Shown: positions 48,080-58,140 of the stretch, one piece after another | Numbering within the stretch: position 1 is the stretch's first letter | How the letters are laid out: the number at the start of each line of letters is the position of its first letter | The notes under the pieces: generated by a model | The model's input: only the letters and a program-made list of their open reading frames with translations | What the model was told of the DNA's origin: nothing | Database searches by the model: none | From: Marchantia polymorpha subsp. ruderalis | Lineage: Eukaryota; Streptophyta; Marchantiopsida; Marchantiales; Marchantiaceae | Reading direction: 5' to 3' | NCBI GenBank assembly: GCA_037833965.1 | Contig: AP031357.1 | Coordinates: 3,244,001-3,308,000, forward strand | Length of the DNA: 64,000 bases | Program-made: the position numbers and the translations under genes

Positions 48080-51000
48080 ATGGATTCCCGATGTCGATCC
48101 TTGCAGCTCGCAGGAGTCCTGTGCATTCTAGCGTTCGTGTTCTCTTCTGCATCTGCACAAACCTGCATCAGGCGTGACAGAGATGCATTGTTGGCGTTCA
48201 AGGCCCGTTTTGACGATCCCTTGAACCAGCTCGGGTCGTGGAACCAATCGAGAAATTGCTGCAAAGATTTCGTCGGCGTTACATGTAATTCCAAGGGGGA
48301 GGTTACCAATCTGACATTCGCAGGCAGGGTCGACGAGGAGTGTGATGAAGACTGCCCCTTCATCCGCAACAAGAATGAGGGCACGGATCCCATTGGTCCC
48401 ACCCTGTCGAAGCTGTTGGCGCTTCAGACTCTGAATCTGAGTTTCATTCAAATTGTAGGCCCTTTCCCATCCGGATTGAGTGCATTGAAGAGCTTATCGT
48501 ATTTATCCTTGACCCGCTTGGAACTCCAGGGATCCCTTCCTGCGGACCTTTACAAGATTTCCAGCTTGAAGTATCTGGCATTCGGAGGTCCCTTCGGAGG
48601 CTTTACGAGTGATTTTTGCAAGCTGACGAAGTTGGAGATCTTCGACATTTCCGAGACAGTTTTCAGCGCGGGAGGCAACGGGGCTGGTCTTGGAGGAACA
48701 ATTCCTTCCTGCATCGGAGATTTGCAGCAGCTGCGACAGTTTCTCATAGAGTTTAACAACTTTACCGGGCCCATTCCCGACTCGATCCGAAGACTGCAGA
48801 AGTTGCAGCAGTTGAAGCTCTCGGGCAATGCTTTGTCGGGGCCGATTCCCGCGGTCCTTGGAGAATTGAAGGCCCTGGAAATTTTGTATATCCAAGGAAA
48901 CGATTTCAGCGGTTCCATTCCTTCCACCTTGGGTAACTTGCCCAACTTGAAGGATCTGAGGATTGGAGGAACGGCAGCTCTGCAAGATAATAGTTTCGTC
49001 GACTTGAAGTTTACCAACATCGATGGTGCTATTCCATCTTCTCTCGGGGGTCTCCCAAAGCTACAGGTACAGAAATTTTACCTTTTCCCTGCGTACCAAT
49101 TTGAGCAATCATTTGTATCAATGTGCGCGAATTTTCCCAACTCTTTACTTCGACATTTCGTACTTTGAACCTAGAGATAAGGAGTTACCTTCTTCTGAGC
49201 TTGCTGAATTTCTCCAGTTAGTGTGACAAACGCTCACAACTTTCTGTACCTGGTGTGCAGACTCTCTACATCAAGGGGTCAAGAATTACGGGAGCCATAC
49301 CTAGCTCCCTCGGCAACGCGAAAATGCTCACAGATCTAGAGCTGGAATTCAATTCTCTTGATGGGGTATTGCCCGCGTCACTTGCTGGCCTCAACCTGAC
49401 GGTATTTCAATTCAATGACAATCAAATCAGCGGTGTCATTCCTGCAGCCTACGGGCAATTCCGCTTTCTGACGAGGTTTATCGGAACTCGAAACAAATTA
49501 ACTGGTCAGTTTTCGTATCCGAGTATTCTGGTTGCTTATGAAATTGAACAATGAAGAAATTGAACGCACACGCACTCCAATGTGCACAGACGGTTGATTC
49601 TGCCGTCCTTTGTTCAGTGAGCTGATTATTTGCCCAGGCAATTTAGAACTGGATAACTCTGCTGAAGCGAGTTTGACGAGAGCTCCAGCGCTGAAAGACT
49701 GGGTCGCATGTGTTCTGATACGTATAATGATGTGATTCTCTTTTCAGGGCCACTCCCCAAGGAACTATCAAACTGGAGATTTCAACCCGCAGGAGCGCTG
49801 GACCTGTCGGATAACATGATAACGGGACCGATTCCTGATGATCTCGGACTAGCTCTACCTTTAGCAGATTTCAACATATCTTACAACCAGCTCTCGGGTT
49901 CGCTGAAGCCATCGTCGTGGTATAAAACTTCGAGAATCTATCTGAACAACAACCAGCTCACCGGCCTCGGATCCGGCAACATTCCGGACGATGGCGAGAG
50001 CGGGCAGAATACGCAGACTTTTGACGTCCACTCCAACCGCATCTCAGGTAAACAATCTGCTCGGACCGCACGAGTGCCACTGACTTGTTTGCACCTTAGT
50101 GGCTGAGGGTTGAAATGCGGGCTCTGACAGAATGGGCCGATTGATCGTGCGCAGGTCCGGTTCCCAACTGGGTCTTCCAATTTGTAAGCGCAAGCGCGAT
50201 CGACCTTTCTGACAACATGTTCACAGCGCTGCCGGTCATGCCATCGGCCGGGATATCGGTGTACTACCTCAATGTCTCGAACAACCAGATCACCGGGAGC
50301 ATTCCGGACACCTTCTCCAGATCGAACGATTTGGACATGAGCAGGAACAAGCTCACAGGCTCCATCCCCGCCAGCTTCGGTTCGAACAACGCGAACATAA
50401 TCGATCTGAGCTACAACATGCTGACGGGCGAAATTCCTGCGGGCATCTACGACGGCACATTCTTCAACACGCTCGTGTTGAGCAACAACATGCTGACGGG
50501 CCCCATCCCTGAGCGCTCGGACAATAATGTGTTCCTGCGCAACATCGACGTCTCCAATAACCTGCTCATAGGCTCCGTTCCCGCCTCGCTGTTCAATTCT
50601 ACATTCTCTGGCGTTATCAAGGTCGGCAACAACCGCCTCACGGGGCCCGTCCCCAACTTTGCTGACAACTGCGATTTCCTCACTACAGTGGTTCTGGAGA
50701 ACAATCTGCTCTCGGGCCCGGTGTTGCCTTCCGGTGCCTCATTCGAGACGTGCAACAGGTTGGAAGTTTTCGACGTCAGTGGCAACAACCTGTCCGGAGG
50801 TGTACCCACCGAGTTGGCGAATCTCTTGGTCAGAGTTTCTTTCATTCTCTAGAAATTTGTTTTATTCATTTTCCTCTGTCCTGGAACTTGATTTTTGCTG
50901 AGTATTGATCGCTTCGTCTTCTCGCCATATCCTGCACGTTAACTGCAATTATGTGGATGATCGATGACGTCTGGCTGTGTGGTGAACATTGTGCCCACGA

Positions 51001-51631
51001 GCCTTGAAATTATGATGCTGGGACTTCGTGAGGAGGAGATTCGGGTGATTGATTCTTCGTTTTGTTTTGAGCTCAGGGTTTGAGGGTCTTGGATCTCAGC
51101 ATGAACTCTTTGACGGGACCAGTGAACGAGGCTTTGAGCAGTTTGGCGAGTGTCCTTGTTCTCGACCTCTCCGGCAACAGGTTGACGGGGAGCGTTCCCT
51201 GGACGATGCTGGTGTCCGGGTTTGCTGCTTTGAAGGAGGCAGGAGCATCGGCGTTGAAGTTCATGTCCGGATCCCCTGCTTACTCTGTGACGATCAGTTA
51301 TGAAGAGCTCAGTCCTGGCACCTTCCTGAGAACTGACTTCGTCACTTCTGCCTACTCCACCGCTCTCAACTTCTCCAACAACGCTCTGGCCGGCATCGTT
51401 GACTCGTCCGTCGGACAGCTGAAGGGCCTTCATGCCTTTGACATCAGTGGAAACCAGTTCTCGGGTGCTGTTCCTGAAACGCTCGCAGACATCACCGACC
51501 TCGATTTCCTGGATGTTTCCTACAACAACTTCAGAGGCCCCATCAGCCCCAAGCTGGCAACATTCCCCGCATCGTCGTTCGAGGGCAACCCCAACCTTTG
51601 CGGTGCCCCTCTGTCTAATCCCTGCACATAG
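48080..51631 (+). CDS. Secreted leucine-rich-repeat protein, receptor-like without kinase, five exons
   Basis: Exons read as 48080-49066, 49261-49504, 49748-50047, 50155-50828 and 51077-51631 join in consistent phase (0, 1, 1, 0) through GT-AG introns to give about 919 residues. The start ATG precedes a clear signal peptide (LAGVLCILAFVFSSASA, cut near residue 26). Next comes the plant LRRNT_2 cap (DRDALLAFKARFDD, then GSWNQSRNCC and GVTCN). Then follow some 25-30 extracellular-type repeats of the form L-x-x-L-x-L-x-x-N-x-L-x-G-x-I-P. The C-terminal cap ends SFEGNPNLCGAPLSNPC, and the stop follows at once. There is no membrane segment or kinase. By family, such proteins act in the cell wall, in recognition or as partners of receptor kinases, like the ectodomain of receptor-like proteins or polygalacturonase-inhibitor-type LRR proteins. 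The missing membrane anchor is the main oddity; further downstream exons were looked for and not found. Confidence 0.88.
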
Positions 51632-52734
51632 TAGATGCCAATACTCTCGATGATAGGCCCGGAAGAAGGTGGTTGTTCGTTTGGAAGATCGCGGATCACG
51701 TCTACTGTAGGTGGCATCGCCCATTGTGCGCGCCAGTCTAGAAAGGCAGAGAATGATCACTGGTGCTCTTTTAAGTGTTCATTTGAGCATCGTTGACATG
51801 CTCGTTCGTAGAGAAGCTCGTTGGTGCTCAACTTCATGTATATATCACATGTAAAGTGTTTTTTTTTCATCTTTTTCTAAAGAATTGGAAGCTTTATATG
51901 TACAGATCGAAGTTGAACTGCGCAAACTTTTTTTAACCTTAGGTTGATCCTTTCATTGGTTAGAGAATCCGTGGAACGTGTTGATGAGTCAATTAGTGTT
52001 TATTAAGAAAATGCTTTGAACAAAGTGATATAGTTAAGCAGGTAATGTGACCATGAAATGAAAGCTCACGTTAATATAAACAGAATATTTCCAGAATTTC
52101 ATGCAAACAATCTTTTTCTTCTTGACCTCACTTAAAAATGGTTCTTAGTTCTTAGATTCCAATGGCTAAAGTTGTAGCATGAACATTTATATATAGATTT
52201 CTCCCATATAGGCTTCAACAGTGGCATTCATGCTATAGGTTGATAATTGATGATTAGACAATTTTGTAGGTTGAATTTTCTATTTGAGTTTACAGCATTG
52301 AGTTTCTTTACATGGCAACTTCAGGAAAGAGATTTTGTTATACGTGGATAAGTTCTCATACATCGTATGAGAAAAATTGAGGTCGGTAATGTCGTTATTT
52401 ATTTATGTATTTATCACTCTAGTATGCAAACAGGAGTTTTCAAAAATTGGCTGGATGGAACCACTGTCGTGCTACTCAGTATCGCCATACATCATACATC
52501 TCTGACATGCTCTACTCACAACTCACACATACATACACAAGGAACGAGAGTGTCCACACACAAAGGTATCACAACTCGCCCCCCTAGCTGGCGGTCAGGT
52601 CCCTCTGACTCCCAGGTAGCCCTATCTACAACTACATGCTATGCACCTTCGTGGGTGCGCGAACTAGTAGGCCGGGTGCTATGTCGCCCCATCGTTAGTC
52701 GCCTATCTGCAATTCATAACATGTGAAGATCAAG
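51632..52734. other. Flank between the LRR gene and the Gypsy-type element
   Basis: The first part is presumably the 3' untranslated region of the LRR gene. Then follows AT-rich DNA with no recognised gene. On the - strand a TGTTATGAATTG block near 52715-52726 looks like a possible LTR start, but no matching copy is seen on the other side of the element, so I do not call an LTR. Confidence 0.4.
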
Positions 52735-52739
52735 TCATC

Positions 52740-53970
52740 TACCCTCTGAAGTACATCGAGGACAAACCCACCATCCAGTAGGAACAACATCGATAGGTGG
52801 AGTCAAGCACGACATGTGCCATCCCCTAGAACACCTATCACACACCAACATATGGGCCGCGTGATCAGTTGACCCACATAACATGCACCTCAAGCCGGCA
52901 CGTACAATTGCCAAGCTTGGGTCCATAGTACCATCCACGTTTGGGAAGTGGCATGGCGCACAGTTGCGCACATGATCCTTCCAAACGACACCGTCACGAC
53001 CCTCCAACATGAGAACTCCAGAAGGTAACACCTCTCGCACTCGCAAGATAGTGCGTCCTGCCGTCACATCCAACGTAGTCGGTGCAGTCTGCTGTAGATA
53101 GACGTAGTCTCCCACGCGGAACCTACGAATCGATGGTCGATAACCTCCCCCTCGAATAGTTGCATACCGCAACGTATCCCGGTGCTGAGCAATCGCAAGG
53201 TTCTCAAACGCTGCAGGCATAACTCTCCGAAAGAGCACTGCACGTTGAGAACACACTCTCACCCACATATCTTGATCATCAAGGTTCACCACCTCGCTAG
53301 ACTCACGACGAATCGCTGCAGGCAAGTCTGGATCTCGGCCGTACAATAGAAAATATGGTGAAAACGAAGCCAAGGATGCTTGACGACTGAATCGATATCC
53401 CATGGCCAACCATGGTAACTGAATATCCCAGTCCCCAAGATGCCTCTTCTGTAGGCCATACTTGCGCAACGCTCTCTTCACCGTCTGTACCATCCGCTCA
53501 GCCAACCCATCCGCCTCTAGATGATCTCGGGAAGTAGTCCGGTGATCAATCAGCGTCTTGTCACACAAGACCTGAAACTCACCCTGAAACTCTGTCCCCT
53601 GATCGGTCAACACCTCAGCTGGTGCACCAAAGTGACTAAGCACCCTGTCAAGGAAAGCATATGCTACTCCCTCACTCGCCTTGTCAGGTAATGCCACCAA
53701 CTCAATCCACTTGGAGAAATGCTCCGCCATCACCAACACATACCGATGATGTCGTGTAGTCAAAGGTAGTGGTCCAGCAAAGTCCAAACTCCAACGGTAA
53801 CCCAATCCCATGATAGGTGAGGGATGTAACTCTGGTGTCGGGGCATTGAACGATGCCCTCACTCGATCACAAACCATGCAACGTGATACCAACTGCTACA
53901 CCTGCGTATGCATACCACGCCACCAATACTGTCCTAGGAGTAAGCTGTACGTACGCTTCACTCCAAAATG
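52740..53970 (-). mobile_element. Part of the Gypsy-type element: integrase with C-terminal PHD finger
   Basis: The integrase has a HHCC-type zinc-binding start (HAHEELGHF, then CMVC) and a catalytic core. The first aspartate is in SLDFAGPLPLTT, the second in VLTDQGTEF, and the glutamate follows in the HLEADGLAERMVQTVKRALR region. Beyond the core is a region reading FRVGDYVYLQQTAP typical of Gypsy integrase C-termini. After that comes a C4HC3 PHD finger: CMLC, then MLVCDRCSRGWHMSC, then GWWVCPRC. PHD fingers in host proteins read histone H3 tails; in a Gypsy element one would expect a chromodomain at this place, so a chromatin-targeting role is a reasonable inference. Confidence 0.88.
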
Positions 53971-53999
53971 TCCCAACTCCTCATGAGCATGCCTCACAA

Positions 54000-54530
54000 A
54001 CGTGCACGATGAGCACGTGAACCAACCCTCGCAGCATCCAACAACACTGCTGATCCAATCCATGCCTTGACCTCATGGACACTCGCCATCAACTGGGCCC
54101 GAGTGTCACCCAACAATGGTACGTTCTCTAGAATGTATGCGGGAGAACGTGTCTGCTGCTCCTGGAGATGACGTAACACTCGTAGCATCTCCCAAAACAT
54201 CCGAGATCTCGGGTCATGTAACCCTGCTCCATGTCCAGCGCGTGTGTGCCCCTGACATGGCCATCCCGCAATCACCAAATCGATATGTCCAACTCGATCG
54301 AGGTCTGGCGCCCCCAGCAATGAAATGTCTGTAGGCAACGCCTTCTGGTATCCTCGAACAGCTGATCGCGGCAACAACAAAGGAAAACGCTGCATCAACT
54401 GTGTAACATGTCGTGAAGAAACCCGACGTGCAGTCTCGTCCTTCTCCACGTACAAGTATCTACGTACAAGAATACCTGACTGCAACACTGCAGCCAAACC
54501 CGTGCTGATCCCTCCAAAAAGATCCAGCAA
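54000..54530 (-). mobile_element. Part of the Gypsy-type element: DNMT3/DRM-like cytosine-5 methyltransferase domain
   Basis: Signature motifs appear in the right order. Motif I is LDLFGGISTGL, the SAM-binding loop, comparable to FDGIATGL in DNMT3. Motif IV is GWPCQGHTRAGHG with the catalytic cysteine after P. Motif VI is ENVPLL, supplying the glutamate, and motif VIII is AHRAR, comparable to the SAAHRARYFW block of DNMT3. The order I-IV-VI-VIII with little between IV and VI resembles DNMT3 more than DNMT1. The enzymatic role known for the family is transfer of a methyl group from S-adenosylmethionine to C5 of cytosine in DNA. Whether this copy was ever active is unknown. Confidence 0.85.
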
Positions 54531-57389
54531 ACAAACACCCTCTGGGGAATACTCCTATACAATAGGTGTAGTAACTAATGGTGATAGGGTACCAAGACCA
54601 CATACTAGCCGACCATCTGAGACTCGCTCTGCCTCTGCTGGTAAAGAGGCCTCACTCCAAGCCTTCTTCATCAACCTATCAGCCTCCTGCTGTAATGCGT
54701 GGCAAGAATCCCAAAGTGGAACATCCAAAGATGATGACACTGCCGCTGCGAGACTCACCATCTCCTCCACCTCCTCATAGACTGGAGCATCCTCGGCTGA
54801 CCTGTTCCCCTCCAACAAGTCATCAGGCCATGTGAGCACTCCATTGAAACCCGCAATAGAGGCTAAAACTGCAGGAGAAGATCCAAGAGGTCGATCTCGA
54901 GAAATGAACCTCACAGGCAGCTCACTCATACGTCCATCACCGGACTCCCAACCAGGACGATAAGCTGCCGTCTCCGTCCAATAATCCATCCGAAATCCCA
55001 TCGGATATAACACCGCTCCACCAACAAGCACATCATATGACTCTGCTGATGTAACCACCGCTCGAACTCCAAACTACGAGCTATCCTGAGCATGACCATG
55101 CCTCAACTGCACTGATATGCGCTCTCTGGTCATCCTGTAAGATCTGTCGCTGGTGCCACCGAGTGATGTCTGAATCTGGAACGGACAAGGCTCCAACTCG
55201 GACCTCCGAACTCCCAAACTAATGCAGGCAATCTTGCCCAACATCAAAGGCTGTGCACCAGAATCCAGCAACACTCTGGCTGGGACATACACCTGCGCTG
55301 TAGCACTCACCAAGCAAAATACCCCGCTCCGGTTGTCCACCATACACACACCAGGGACAACCCTCTCCCGATCAATGGCTGGTCGGGCTGGCAAGGACTC
55401 CATCCGTGCCGCTGCCGCCTGCCATGTCGACTCATCGCTCGATGAAGTCGTAGAGGATAGCTCCTCACCAATAGTCTCGCCTATGTCGGCACTCGTAGCA
55501 GGGATACTCCCACGTTCACACAACGTGGCTGCTGCACGAAAAACCCGAGCCAAGTCAATCCCAGAGTCCATCAGCTCCATAGCTGAAAATAATGGAGATC
55601 TCATCATTGAGCTAGCCATCCGCGTCACTGCACTAGATGGTGTGTCCGTGTCCACTACCCGTGACGTAGATGTCTCAGTCCTCCCACTAAGACCACTAGG
55701 TGGTACAGGTCTCATGGATGAAGTACTGCCCACCTCTGACAGCAAAAACGACTGGGGAAGTCTGGCCTGACGCCCACCCTCACCCCTCTGAGGATCCAAC
55801 TCCCCTGTCGCACCGCGTGGCTCTAGAGCTCGAGCTGCACCTCTAGTCACTGCAACCGATGCCTCCACCTGTGCTGCACTCGCTAGATAAGGGAAATCCT
55901 CTTCCTTGTAAGAGGTGGAAGTGCTCGCCCCAGAACTCACCATAGCAGCAAGCCTCTGCTCCAACTGCTCAATACGAGCAGCCATCGCGCTCTCCGTAGC
56001 CGAAGTAGCACTCGCTACAGGACGTCCAACTACACCGGCACCTCGACCACCTCTACCAGCACGGCCACCTCGACCTCGAGAAGCATCACCACCACGACCT
56101 CTACCACCAGATGTCAACTCTGGATGAAGGTCAAAACACCGATCTCGAGTATGCCCTGCTCGATCACAGTGGTCACACACCACCTGTGCTGACTGGGGTC
56201 TAGCCTGTGAACTCTGACCTCCGGCCTCCTGGGGACAATCTCTCCGCCGATGATCCCCTCCACATGTCCAACATGCTGGTCCCTGCTGCTGGCCAGCAAA
56301 CGACGGCACTAGTGCACGTGCCCCTGTATCTCTAGCGGCTGTCTGGTGTCGTGTCTGCACTCCGCGACCCCCACCACTACCACCACCAAAGGGTCTAGAC
56401 TGTGCCGTGCTCTGCGGGACACGAGAGGTAGTGGCTGCGTCTCTAGCGAATGAAGAAGTCACCACTCTCTCCTCCACTATGTTAAGCTCAATCTTCTCAG
56501 AAAGAGCAAACACATAGGCCAATGTCGGTGACGCATCGCTCAAGAGAGTAACATCCCGAACTCTCCGCCGTAGCTCTCTGTCAAGTATCCTGTACTAATA
56601 CTGGACCGCATGTGCCTCAGTTACACCGTGAGTAACTGAGATCAACCGCCGCATACGCGTGTATGCCTCCCGAAGACTCTCACCAGTCTTCCGCTCAAAC
56701 TCCTGGAGACTCCTCAACTTCTCCGTCCTCACCCCCTGATAGTTCTTCCTCAACCTCTTGAAGAACTCAGGAATGGGGCTGAACGAAGGTACGCCAGTAG
56801 TCTCTCCACTCGTGCTGGCAACGCCAACAGCACCGCTGGTGGTACCTGCTCCACTAGTACCATCGGTGATGCTACCACTCGCCCCTCCACTGGTAGCAAC
56901 ACCACCCTGGGTGATCGACGTATAGTTTGGAGACCAATGACGCCTCCATGCGTCAATCTCCACAGCATACTCTCTCCCAAACTCATGGTAGTCATCCATG
57001 GGAGGCCCCTCCAGATGCTGAAACAACCCTTTCCATGCAAAGAAGGGTGTAAACAACGTGGGGTTACGCAAGAACTGCATATTGCACCACGTGTCAAACT
57101 CCTGGATGAAATCATCCAACTCAATGGTGCCCACTGCACCAGAGTACCGCCGTGGGCCCTTCATGGCCCCGTACATACCGTCCATGTCCTCAGTCCACGA
57201 GTGTGGGACCCTAGACGATATCACCCCCAAAGATCCGCTATCTGCCACACTCCGCGACTCTATAACCACTGATGCGCTAGGATGAGGTAGCCGATACCTC
57301 AACCCACTCCGCGTAAATCCTCCACGGTCCTCAACGGAACCCCCAAACTCCTCCGTGATGACTGACTCACCAATCGGCACCACTGCCAC

Positions 57390-58140
57390 AACTCCACCTG
57401 CCCTCGTCCCTGCACTAACCTGCTCTAGCCCTACTGACTATGGGTATGGGCAACCTAACCTGTCATCACCACAAGAAGACTCTCCTGGTCCACTGGTCAT
57501 CACTCCAGTCTCACCATGAGAGAAACAAAGATAGGCGCCGGTGATCAAATCCAGCCGCACTATCGACAGCACACTGGAGTAAAACTACTCCGGAAATCAA
57601 CGTCAACCCAGACATGGGCGCGCATCAAGAAGCCAGACTGGAGAGGATCCAAACACAAGCAAACAGCTAGCAACGACTCTCCAGCCGAAATGAAACACAG
57701 CACAGAACAACACAACACACGGGAAGTCGCCTCGCATAACGATCCCGAGTCGAGCTCCATCGCCTCCTCTCATCTTCCACCTCCCTCGCCTGCAACGCTA
57801 TCTCGCTCATCCCGTCGCAAAAAAATAATGACCTCCACGCCGAGCTATCCCGTACTTCACCTCATACCTCCACTTCACACTACAAATAGAGGCGTCGAAT
57901 ATAACAAATATGAAAAGCCTATCTACCCTAACTATTTGCCATAGAAAAAAAACAAAATAGAGATAAAGCAATATTTTTACAACCGACAAACCATAGTAAG
58001 TGAGACGAGTACAAATTCTCAATCTCTTCAGAATATTTTCTTTTTTTTTTTCTTTTTTTTTCTTTTTTTTTTTCTGGACGTCTGCCACGGGACATGGCAA
58101 TTTATTAGGACATAGAATTGCAGTTTCGTTTCTATTCTCA
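57390..58140. other. Flank of the Gypsy-type element with a T-rich run
   Basis: No gene is recognised. It may contain the leader of the element, but no LTR could be paired with the other side. A T-rich run lies at about 58038-58073 (T runs broken by single C); it could be an oligo-A tail on the - strand or a simple repeat. Confidence 0.35.

Larger units (their letters stand above)
52735..57389 (-). mobile_element. Gypsy-type retroelement carrying a C5-cytosine methyltransferase and a PHD finger
   Basis: Parts in element order: gag (about 56.6-57.4 kb), two CCHC zinc knuckles and an aspartic protease (about 55.1-56.5 kb), a linker region (about 54.6-55.0 kb), a cytosine-5 DNA methyltransferase domain (about 54.0-54.5 kb), an integrase (about 52.9-53.97 kb) and a PHD finger (about 52.74-52.87 kb). 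The gag segment shows the Gypsy-type region ending TGESLREAYTRM. The protease has LLDSGAQPLML. I recognise no reverse transcriptase or RNase H, so it was probably non-autonomous. It has about four interruptions and long open stretches, so it is young next to the AT-rich Copia fossils. No matching pair of LTRs was found by eye. Methyltransferase-bearing retroelements are known in charophyte algae and dinoflagellates. Confidence 0.88.

Noticed and set aside
52380-52730. LTR of the Gypsy-type element
   Set aside because: The block has a plausible TGTTATG start on the - strand, but I found no matching copy on the other side of the element, so an LTR cannot be claimed.
55222-55770. 182-codon + strand frame inside the Gypsy-type element
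   Set aside because: It is the complement shadow of the zinc-knuckle/protease segment encoded on the - strand.
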